From: an uncultured Collinsella sp.
GTDB taxonomy: Bacteria; Actinomycetota; Coriobacteriia; Coriobacteriales; Coriobacteriaceae
Direction: 5' to 3'
DNA length: 20,131 bases
NCBI GenBank assembly: GCA_900765185.1
Contig: CAAFQT010000167.1
Location: 1 to 20,131, forward strand
The position numbers and the translations under genes were made by a program. The number at the start of each line of letters is the position of its first letter. The first letter of the stretch is position 1. Positions 7,515 to 13,342 of the stretch are shown here, piece after piece. The notes below the pieces were generated by a model. It had not been told where the DNA came from, did not search any database, and worked only from the letters and a program-made list of their open reading frames with translations.

Positions 7515-8303
7515 CTAAAACAAACACTGCTCTATCAACTCTTTACCGCGCAGGGTATCGATCCACTCCTGCGGAATTGCGTCGATACCGTAGGCCGTGC
7601 CGGCGAGGGCGCCTGCGACGGCTGCGGTGGTGTCGGTGTCGTCGCCTAGGTTGACGGCGGCAAGCACGCAATCTTCGTAGCAGTTAGTGTTGACGAAGCA
7701 CCAGGTGGCTGCCTTAAGCGTGTCGCGCACGAAGCCACCTGACTTGATCTCCTGCTCAGGCATGCCTTTCAGATGGAGTGCCCACGAGGGGAGCGCGTCG
7801 TTCATCACATCCCTCATCAGCTCGACAAATATGATGCATGCGTCGGTCGACGTTCTGTGGGCGTGCGAAATTGCGGAGACCTCGCGGATCTCGTTGTTCG
7901 TCGCATCGGTGAACGCCAGGGGAGCGATACGCATGAGCGAGCCGTTACCGTTGTCGCGCTCGCCGGAGCCTCCTTTGCCGGTGTGCAAGGCGCGGGCGGT
8001 CGTGCCGCCGTAATCGAAAACGCCGTCGATTGTATACTCGCCACGGGCAATCCAGCCGATGAACTTGTCGCGCATGTCCGCGGTTTCGATGTGCCCGAGC
8101 TCCCTAATCGAGTCACAGGTAGCAAGCGTCATGGACGTATCGTCGCTCCAGGTGCCGGCGGGCTGCCCATGCGTGCCGTAGCCGATCATGTCCGTGCATT
8201 TGAACGTGCCGCGGGGCCTGAACTCGTAGGGAACGCCCAACGCGTCGCCGACGGCAAGTCCATAGATGCAGTCGCGCAGTGTCGTTTTCGGTCTGTCTGT
8301 CAT
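7515..8303 (-). CDS. ADP-ribosylglycohydrolase family protein
   Basis: Metal-dependent hydrolase of the DraG/ARH family, which removes ADP-ribose from proteins, nucleic acids or free metabolites. 262 aa, a typical length. The fold's two metal-binding clusters are intact: GTWSDDTSM (S53-D54-D55-T56) and NLGDDTDTTAAV (D221, D222, D224). The entry GLAVGDALGVPYEFR is the family N-terminus, and GNGSLMRIAP around residue 120 is the conserved central block. The start at 8303 has AGAGGAG 6 nt upstream. It is 63 nt downstream of the YhcG-type nuclease gene on the same strand, so the two are probably co-transcribed. No ADP-ribosyltransferase is visible in the window, so its target is unknown. Confidence 0.93.
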   Translation of the reverse strand: MTDRPKTTLRDCIYGLAVGDALGVPYEFRPRGTFKCTDMIGYGTHGQPAGTWSDDTSMTLATCDSIRELGHIETADMRDKFIGWIARGEYTIDGVFDYGGTTARALHTGKGGSGERDNGNGSLMRIAPLAFTDATNNEIREVSAISHAHRTSTDACIIFVELMRDVMNDALPSWALHLKGMPEQEIKSGGFVRDTLKAATWCFVNTNCYEDCVLAAVNLGDDTDTTAAVAGALAGTAYGIDAIPQEWIDTLRGKELIEQCLF

Positions 8304-8366
8304 GGAGCGCTCCTCTTATGTCGGGGGATATGAAACGCCGTCGGGGGCATCGGTCGCAACGTGCTG

Positions 8367-9416
8367 CTACCCTTGCGCTTCGCCATTAGTCGCTTCGTTG
8401 ATGGCGCGGTACTCGGCACTCAGCTCGCGCGCCAGCTCTTCCTTGCTTGGAAGATACGGCAAGTATTTGGCGGCAAACACTTGGTCGTTGTCTTCGGGCA
8501 GCGTGTACTCGACAATCGAGTCGCTTTTGTCCGCGCAGAGCACGATGCCTATAGGCGGATTGTCGCCTTCGTTCATGAGCTCGCGCGTGTAGTAGTTCAC
8601 ATACATTTGCATCTGGCCCAGGTCCTGATGCGTAAGGTCATCGGTCTTAAGGTCGATGAGCACGAAGCAGCGCATCAGATAGTTGTAAAACACAAGGTCA
8701 ATATAGAAATGGCGCCCGTCAAAGGTGATGCGCTTTTGGCGCGCCTCGAAAGCGAAACCACGGCCAAGCTCCAGCAGGAACTTCTGAAGATGCGTGATGA
8801 GCGCCTGCTCTAGATCGCTCTCGCGGAACGCAGTATCGTCCGAGAAACCTAAAAACTCCAGTACATATGGGTCGCGGATGATATCCTCGGGGCGACGAGC
8901 CGGGGCGCTCTTTTGGATTTCCTGGGTGACGGCCTCCTTGTCCTTGCTGGCAAGCAGGCGCTCACGGAACATGGTGTTGATCTGGCGCTCGAGCTGACGC
9001 GTGCTCCAACGAGAATCGGCGCATTCGTTCATGTACCAGGCGCGAGCATCAGGGTCGGGAATGCGCATCAACCTGCGGTAATGAGTCCAGCTCAATTCGC
9101 TACGCAGTGCGTCGCGAATTGGAAACGCAAGAAAGAACTGACGCATATTGCGAAGGTTTGCGATGCCAAAGCCTCTTCCGAAATCCGCGGTAAGCCTTCT
9201 GGAGAGGCCTGCAATCAATGCCTCTCCATATGCTGCGCGCTCCTCTCCGCCCTGTTCATCAACAATGCTCTTGCCGATCTCCCAATACGCCTCAACCATC
9301 GCAAAGTTAACGGCGGTATAGGCCTTGTCGCGAGCGGCGTTGAGAATCGAGGAAACCTGCTTGTAAAAAACTTCTGGCACGATTGCCGATTCTCCACGGT
9401 TTACCAGTTCGCCCAT
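8367..9416 (-). CDS. YhcG-family PD-(D/E)xK nuclease (DUF1016)
   Basis: 349 aa. The N-terminal domain (about 15-150) has the YhcG signatures YWEIGKSIV and LSWTHYRRLM. The C-terminal nuclease domain (about 175-335) carries E203, D240 in FYIDLVFYN, and D255-L-K257 in VLIDLKTDD, followed by QMQMYVNYY. This gives a complete PD-(D/E)xK catalytic set. Family members are found alone, near restriction-modification systems and on mobile DNA; the precise role is unsettled. ATG 9416 is preferred over the adjacent GTG 9419. GAGGAAAG lies rather far upstream (about 17 nt to the ATG) and GGGG is nearer, so the start is uncertain by a few codons. Base composition looks lower in GC than the neighbours, and the 5' flank is AT-rich (around 9455-9475), suggesting acquisition. 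Confidence 0.92.
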   Translation of the reverse strand: MGELVNRGESAIVPEVFYKQVSSILNAARDKAYTAVNFAMVEAYWEIGKSIVDEQGGEERAAYGEALIAGLSRRLTADFGRGFGIANLRNMRQFFLAFPIRDALRSELSWTHYRRLMRIPDPDARAWYMNECADSRWSTRQLERQINTMFRERLLASKDKEAVTQEIQKSAPARRPEDIIRDPYVLEFLGFSDDTAFRESDLEQALITHLQKFLLELGRGFAFEARQKRITFDGRHFYIDLVFYNYLMRCFVLIDLKTDDLTHQDLGQMQMYVNYYTRELMNEGDNPPIGIVLCADKSDSIVEYTLPEDNDQVFAAKYLPYLPSKEELARELSAEYRAINEATNGEAQG

Positions 9417-9509
9417 CACTGTCGCCCCACTTTCCTCTTGTGGAATGCATCTTTATCGTATTTAGTTTAAAGCCTCGCGCGGACACGAATTGCTGTGCTG
9501 TCTGGCACC

Positions 9510-9539
9510 TTCGCATGGGAGCCTTTCGGTGACTAAAAT
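9510..9539 (+). promoter_or_regulatory. Putative sigma-70 promoter of the 9585 gene
   Basis: TTCGCA (9510-9515), an 18-bp spacer and TAAAAT (9534-9539), with TG-type extension just upstream (GTGAC). It predicts a ~40-nt leader ending at GGGAG (9572-9576), 8 nt before the ATG at 9585. Confidence 0.55.
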
Positions 9540-9584
9540 GTGACCATAGAGGCAGTTTTAGCGAACCCCGTGGGAGTGACACGC

Positions 9585-9854
9585 ATGGATAACAACACTT
9601 TGCTGTTCCAGGACAAGGGTTCGGGCAGGTTTAAAGACGTCAAGATCTACCCTAACCGCATTGAGGTGCTCAAGAAGGGCACGTTTGGTGGCAAGCATAC
9701 CGAGATTGTCTACCTTAAGGACATCACGGGGGTCAACAGGATCAAGGGCCGCAATGTTTTTCTTCGCAACAGGCTGTTAACTGCCTGTGTCTTTAGCCTG
9801 AGCAGCCGCTCCCGGGCTCAGGAATTCGTCAACGTGCTCAATATGGTGATGTGA
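9585..9854 (+). CDS. Small PH-like domain protein
   Basis: 89 aa, no membrane segment. The beta-rich pattern (GRFKDVKIYPNRIEV then GGKHTEIVYLKDITGV) and the terminal helix SRSRAQEFVNVLNMV look like one bacterial PH-like (DUF4429/bPH-type) domain standing alone. The assignment rests on pattern resemblance only. In related proteins such domains sense membranes or couple to SHOCT tails; none is present here. The start at 9585 is preferred over an upstream one at 9540 because GGGAG precedes it and 9540 lies at the predicted transcription start. It is an isolated gene between divergent and convergent neighbours. Confidence 0.78.
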   Translation: MDNNTLLFQDKGSGRFKDVKIYPNRIEVLKKGTFGGKHTEIVYLKDITGVNRIKGRNVFLRNRLLTACVFSLSSRSRAQEFVNVLNMVM

Positions 9855-9872
9855 CCGGGCGCTTTCGAACAC

Positions 9873-9913
9873 AAAAAACCGGGATGCAAGGAGTCGCACC
9901 TTGCATCCCGGTT
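9873..9913 (-). terminator. Strong terminator of the 10542 lipoprotein gene
   Basis: A perfect 15-bp stem, AACCGGGATGCAAGG with CCTTGCATCCCGGTT, around an AGTCGCA loop. On the minus strand it runs into six T's. It lies 36 nt past the lipoprotein stop and may also block the convergent 9585 transcript. Confidence 0.92.
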
Positions 9914-9948
9914 GAGCTAAAACGGCGTTGCTGCATGCAGTTGGAGCT

Positions 9949-10542
9949 TTAACGCTTAATCTCGATATCGTCGAGCTTAACATCCATGGCCTCGGTCTTG
10001 GCCTTGGCGATATCATCGGCAAACTCCAGGGACTTCATCATGGTCTCGACGGCGTCCTTGTGCTCTTCGACGTTGTCGATGCGCACATATACGCTGCCGC
10101 CGCCTGCTTCGGTGAAGTACTCGGTCGTTACGCCGCCAGTGTGCGTGTAGGAAGCGTTACGCCAAGTCTTGCCGTTGTACTTGACGGGGTCATTCTCGGT
10201 CCACTCAAAGTCGGTCTTCCACTTTGCCTCGTAGTCGAACAGCTCGTCGGCGTTCTTGTCGGGATCGAAGACGGGGATGAAGCGGTCGCTGGCGTGCTCG
10301 CTTTCGGTGAACTTAAACTGGGCCCTGTCGGCGGTATCTCCCGCAACGTCGGTGATCTCGACGCCCTCGGGAACCTCGACCTTAAACCAAATGAAGTCGG
10401 TCCTCATATCCACGGCTGCTTTTTCTGCTCCGCCGCCACCGCCACTTCCGGTAGCGCCGCCGCTGCCACCGCAGCCCACCAGGGCAACTGCGGCAAAGAG
10501 ACTGATGCAGAGGGTGAGAATCGCAAAGGCCTTCTTTTTCAT
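9949..10542 (-). CDS. Predicted lipoprotein, paralogue 1
   Basis: 197 aa. N-terminal MKKKAFAILTLCISLFAAVA then lipobox L21-V-G-C24, so Cys24 would be lipidated and the protein anchored outside the membrane. A Gly/Ser linker to about residue 40 is followed by a ~150-residue domain. Blocks shared with the neighbour at 10769 are TDFIWFKVE, PEGV, DRFIPV, YNGKTW, GSVYVRI, DD.AKA and the terminal IEIK. No known domain was recognised. AGGAGG lies 8 nt upstream of the ATG. It has its own terminator. The poor -35 and the palindromic element at 10617-10633 suggest activator-dependent expression. Confidence 0.88.
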   Translation of the reverse strand: MKKKAFAILTLCISLFAAVALVGCGGSGGATGSGGGGGAEKAAVDMRTDFIWFKVEVPEGVEITDVAGDTADRAQFKFTESEHASDRFIPVFDPDKNADELFDYEAKWKTDFEWTENDPVKYNGKTWRNASYTHTGGVTTEYFTEAGGGSVYVRIDNVEEHKDAVETMMKSLEFADDIAKAKTEAMDVKLDDIEIKR

Positions 10543-10606
10543 GGTCGTGTCCTCCTCGATCTGTAACCGCTCATGGATTACCTGTCTTTACTGTACGCGC
10601 GAGTGG

Positions 10607-10633
10607 CTCGTAAGGATGGGCCATGTGTCCCAT
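10607..10633 (-). promoter_or_regulatory. Inverted-repeat element, copy 1, upstream of lipoprotein 1
   Basis: On the minus strand ATGGG-N8-CCCAT with core ACACATGG (10616-10633), then TCCTTACGAG. The same 17-bp core, with similar flank, recurs at 11574-11590. It lies next to a putative -10 TACAGT (10590-10595) with no good -35, a layout fitting an activator or operator site. Confidence 0.55.
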
Positions 10634-10679
10634 TCTGAGGGCCGGATTTGCGCCGTTAAGTGGCAATATGTCCGGGCGC

Positions 10680-10715
10680 AAAAGAGGGGAGGGCCGGCCG
10701 ATCCGATCCTCCCCT
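10680..10715 (-). terminator. Terminator of the 11374 lipoprotein gene
   Basis: AGGGGAGG pairs with CCTCCCCT around a 15-nt GC-rich loop that can itself partly pair; on the minus strand CTTTTG follows. It separates the two lipoprotein transcription units. Confidence 0.7.
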
Positions 10716-10768
10716 GGCTGGGCGTTCGATCATTTAATGACTGCGCATGCGATGCTGCGTGCGAGCCC

Positions 10769-11374
10769 CTAATGCTTGATCTCGATGCTCGAAATCTCGA
10801 CTTCGCGTGCCTCGGCAACTGCCTTCGCCATGTCATCGGGAAACTCGATGGAGTTGAGGAGCGCCTCGGCTTCTTTCTTATGCAGATCGAAGTTCGAGAT
10901 GAGGACGTAGACGCTTCCCGGCTCAACGTCGGTAAAGAGGAGGGTTGAGACGCCGCTGTTGTCCTCGTACGTTCCGACGAGCCACGTCCTGCCGTTATAC
11001 TCGACGGACCCGCCATCCTTCCACTGGAACGTATCACCTTTCTTTTCTGCCTGGTCGGCGTGGGATTCCTCTGCCGTCAGCGCTTTTTTCCAAACGGGGA
11101 TAAAGCGATCGGCCGAACCGTTCTCGTCTTCGGGGAAGGTGAGCTGGACCCTGTCGGCATTCTTGCCAGCGGAGTCGCTTACGCCAACGCCCTCGGGCAT
11201 TTCCACCTTAAACCAGATAAAGTCAGTCTTTTCGGCGACGGGGGCCTTTTCCTTGCCTTCGCTCTTTGAGGTGCTGCCGCCTCCGCCTGATGCGATCCCG
11301 CCGCAGCCGACAAGGGCGAGTGCGGCAAAGAGGGCGATGCAAAGGGAAAGGATCGATAGGGTCTTTTTCTTCAT
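10769..11374 (-). CDS. Predicted lipoprotein, paralogue 2
   Basis: 201 aa. Signal MKKKTLSILSLCIALFAALA with lipobox L21-V-G-C24, then a Gly/Ser/Lys linker and the same domain as the 9949-10542 gene: TDFIWFKVE, PEGV, DRFIPV, YNGRTW, GSVYVLI, DD.AKA, ISSIEIK. Similarity runs from signal peptide to C-terminus, so the pair arose by tandem duplication. The middle segment (about 90-125) is longer and Lys/Glu-rich here. The start at 11374 is fixed by AAGGAGG 8 nt upstream; an in-frame ATG at 11407 lacks a ribosome binding site and would spoil the signal peptide. A long structured leader and a second copy of the inverted-repeat element lie upstream. Confidence 0.88.
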   Translation of the reverse strand: MKKKTLSILSLCIALFAALALVGCGGIASGGGGSTSKSEGKEKAPVAEKTDFIWFKVEMPEGVGVSDSAGKNADRVQLTFPEDENGSADRFIPVWKKALTAEESHADQAEKKGDTFQWKDGGSVEYNGRTWLVGTYEDNSGVSTLLFTDVEPGSVYVLISNFDLHKKEAEALLNSIEFPDDMAKAVAEAREVEISSIEIKH

Positions 11375-11418
11375 GGTGGCGTCCTCCTTGTCTGTCGGTG
11401 ACATCACGGCGCCGCATG

Positions 11419-11520
11419 CTGTTGGGGTACTGATTGCGCTGGCGGCGGATGTCTCTGTGTACTGTGCTGCTTATGCCTCCGTTCATCGCTTGTGGCCGTT
11501 GCGCGGCCGTGCCCCAACAG
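11419..11520 (-). promoter_or_regulatory. Structured 5' leader of lipoprotein 2
   Basis: On the minus strand CTGTTGGGG (11512-11520) pairs perfectly with CCCCAACAG (11419-11427); after one mismatch, two further pairs (AC/GT) extend it. It encloses ~84 nt that hold a GGCCG-N5-CGGCC hairpin (11494-11508). A -10-like TATCTATAAA lies just upstream (11529-11538), so the element would sit near the start of a ~150-nt leader. The layout resembles a cis-regulatory RNA, but no known class was recognised. Confidence 0.45.
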
Positions 11521-11564
11521 GTTCCGTGTTTATAGATATGCCCCAGTTTGTGACGTCCGGAAGT

Positions 11565-11590
11565 CTCGAAAGGTGGGCCATGTGTCCCAT
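11565..11590 (-). promoter_or_regulatory. Inverted-repeat element, copy 2, upstream of lipoprotein 2
   Basis: On the minus strand ATGGGACACATGGCCCA (11574-11590), identical over 17 bp to copy 1, then CCTTTCGAGA. It lies about 35 nt upstream of the TATCTATAAA -10-like box. It is also ~55 nt from the divergent fchA promoter, so it could act on either. Confidence 0.55.
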
Positions 11591-11645
11591 GTTTGTGGCG
11601 CCGACGCCTATCGTTCGTCATAGAAATCCGCGATGGCCAGGTGCG

Positions 11646-11674
11646 CTGACGTTCATGTGCTTATGGGCTAGACT
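11646..11674 (+). promoter_or_regulatory. Putative promoter of fchA-folD
   Basis: CTGACG (11646-11651), 17-bp spacer, TAGACT (11669-11674). It predicts a ~70-nt leader before fchA. It lies inside the 377-base spacer 11375-11751, which otherwise holds the leader and element listed above. Confidence 0.55.
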
Positions 11675-11751
11675 TAGCACCATTACGTGTTCGACGCGGT
11701 TGGACGACGGTTGCCGACCAACCGATCTATATGACTTGAAGGTGCATGCGT

Positions 11752-12384
11752 ATGAGCCAAGAGATGATGGACAAGACCTGCCGTGGGTTTGCCGAGGCGC
11801 TTGCCGCGCGCGAGCCGGTTCCTGGCGGCGGTAGCGCGAGCGCCTTTGTGGGCGCGCTGGGCGCCTCGCTTTGTGGGATGGTCGCTCGCTACGGGGCGAC
11901 CAATCCCGCGCTTAGCGATCGGGCGGACGATCTGACGCGTGCATTTGCCCAGGCAGACGAGTTGGCGCAGGAACTAGTGGGTCTGGTTGCCGAGGATGTT
12001 CGTGCATACGGCCAGGTGTCCGCGTCGTACGGCATTCCGCGCGAGGACCCGGCTCGACCCGCGGCGATTCAGGACGCGTTGCGCGTGGCGGCCATGCCGC
12101 CGTACCGGATCATGGATGCCTGCGGGCGCGCGCTGGCGCTGCTCGAGGACATGGCCGACAAGGGTTCGCGCCAGTTGCTGTCCGACGTGGCATGCGGCGC
12201 CGTGTTCTGCCGCGCCGCCATGCAAGGCGCGAGCCTGACGCTCTTTGCCAACACCACATCTATGAAAGACCGGGCGCGCGCCGAGGAACTCGAGGCGGCG
12301 TGCGATGAACTACTAGATACGTGGCTGCCGCGCGCCGATGCACTGGCGCGCCGTGCTGCTGACGCCGCAAGGAAGAGGGGATAG
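11752..12384 (+). CDS. fchA: FchA: formimino-THF cyclodeaminase / methenyl-THF cyclohydrolase
   Basis: Cytoplasmic folate enzyme, 210 aa, homologous to the cyclodeaminase domain of mammalian FTCD. The signature EPVPGGGSASAFVGALGASL spans residues 21-40; the rest is the expected all-helical fold. In acetogenic clostridia this family acts as 5,10-methenyl-THF cyclohydrolase, while elsewhere it deaminates 5-formimino-THF. The ATG at 11752 is chosen because GAAGG lies 9 nt upstream; ATG 11746 would leave only 3 nt. Two bases separate it from folD, so the pair is one operon. The FolD here lacks cyclohydrolase residues, which favours the cyclohydrolase role. Confidence 0.92.
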   Translation: MSQEMMDKTCRGFAEALAAREPVPGGGSASAFVGALGASLCGMVARYGATNPALSDRADDLTRAFAQADELAQELVGLVAEDVRAYGQVSASYGIPREDPARPAAIQDALRVAAMPPYRIMDACGRALALLEDMADKGSRQLLSDVACGAVFCRAAMQGASLTLFANTTSMKDRARAEELEAACDELLDTWLPRADALARRAADAARKRG

Positions 12385-12386
12385 CC

Positions 12387-13241
12387 ATGGCCGAACTGCT
12401 CAAGGGTGCTCCCGTTGCCCGCGCTTTGACCGAGGAACTTGCCGCTCGTTGCGCCGCCCTGCGCGAACAGGGCATCGTGCCGACACTGGCCATCGTTCGT
12501 GTGGGCGAGCGCGAGGACGACCTGTCCTACGAGCGCGGCGCCCTCAAGCGCTGCGAGAAGATTGGCATTGAGGCTCGCCGCGTTTTGCTTCCCGCCGATG
12601 TTTCACAGGACGAGCTGTTGGCGGCTATTAAGGACATCAATGCCGACCCCGCTGTTCACGGCTGCCTGATGTTTCGTCCGTTGCCCGCTGGGCTTGACGA
12701 GGATGCAGTTGCCGCGGCACTCGAGCCCGCCAAGGATGTTGACTCCATGACGCCGGCCTCGCTGCTCACCACGCTTTCGGGGCGAGGCGAGGGCTTTGCT
12801 CCTTGCACGGCAGAAGCCGTGTTGGCGTTGCTGGACCATTACAGCGTTGAGCTGGATGGGGCCAAGGTCGCGGTCGTCGGTCGGTCGCTCGTGATTGGCC
12901 GTCCCGTTGCCGCCATGCTTACGGCTCGCAATGCCACGGTGACGATGTGCCATACGCATACGCGCGACTTGGCTGCCGAGTGCCGTGCGGCTGATATTGT
13001 GGTTGCGGCCGTTGGACGCGCACGCACGATTGGCGCGGATGCGGTTCGCGAGGGCCAGACGATCATCGATGTGGGCATTAACTGGGACGAGGCCGCTGGC
13101 AAGCTGGTCGGGGACGTCGATTTTGATGCTGCGGAACCGATCGTTGGCGCAATTACTCCGGTGCCGGGCGGCGTGGGGGCTGTGACCACCGCGATTCTCG
13201 CCAAGCACGTGATCGAGGCGGCGGAGCGCGCATCGAAATAG
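12387..13241 (+). CDS. folD: FolD-family methylene-THF dehydrogenase, likely cyclohydrolase-deficient
   Basis: 284 aa, normal FolD length. It oxidises or reduces 5,10-methylene-/methenyl-THF with NAD(P). The Rossmann motif VVGRSLVIGRPVAAML is at about 163-178 and the C-terminal signature ITPVPGGVGAVT at 256-267. Tyr48 (SYERGALKRC) and the KDVDS Asp119 are kept. The residue four past the Tyr, which is the catalytic Lys in E. coli (Lys54) and human (Lys56) enzymes, is Ala52. The Gln of VQLPLP (Ec Gln98) is Phe96 (LMFRPLP). Known human Lys56 mutants lose cyclohydrolase but can keep dehydrogenase activity, so this enzyme is probably dehydrogenase-only, with FchA as partner. AAGAGGGG precedes the ATG. 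A terminator follows the gene. Confidence 0.93.
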   Translation: MAELLKGAPVARALTEELAARCAALREQGIVPTLAIVRVGEREDDLSYERGALKRCEKIGIEARRVLLPADVSQDELLAAIKDINADPAVHGCLMFRPLPAGLDEDAVAAALEPAKDVDSMTPASLLTTLSGRGEGFAPCTAEAVLALLDHYSVELDGAKVAVVGRSLVIGRPVAAMLTARNATVTMCHTHTRDLAAECRAADIVVAAVGRARTIGADAVREGQTIIDVGINWDEAAGKLVGDVDFDAAEPIVGAITPVPGGVGAVTTAILAKHVIEAAERASK

Positions 13242-13266
13242 TCGTTTTTGACCACAGGGGTTGCCG

Positions 13267-13288
13267 GGGCGGCTGTTTCGCCCTTTTT
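13267..13288 (+). terminator. Terminator of fchA-folD
   Basis: GGGCG pairs with CGCCC around GCTGTTT, then TTTTT; it lies 25 nt past the folD stop. Confidence 0.75.
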
Positions 13289-13300
13289 GCGCCGAAGCGA

Positions 13301-13336
13301 TACACTGTTGCCGTTTGATTTCTTCGCTCAAGGAGG
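13301..13336 (+). promoter_or_regulatory. Putative -10 and Shine-Dalgarno of the C69 peptidase
   Basis: TACACT at 13301-13306 is a -10 candidate; the matching -35 position falls inside the preceding terminator hairpin. AGGAGG (13331-13336) directly abuts the ATG at 13337, leaving no spacing, but is 6 nt from the ATG at 13343. This decides the start. Confidence 0.5.
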
Positions 13337-13342
13337 ATGCGC

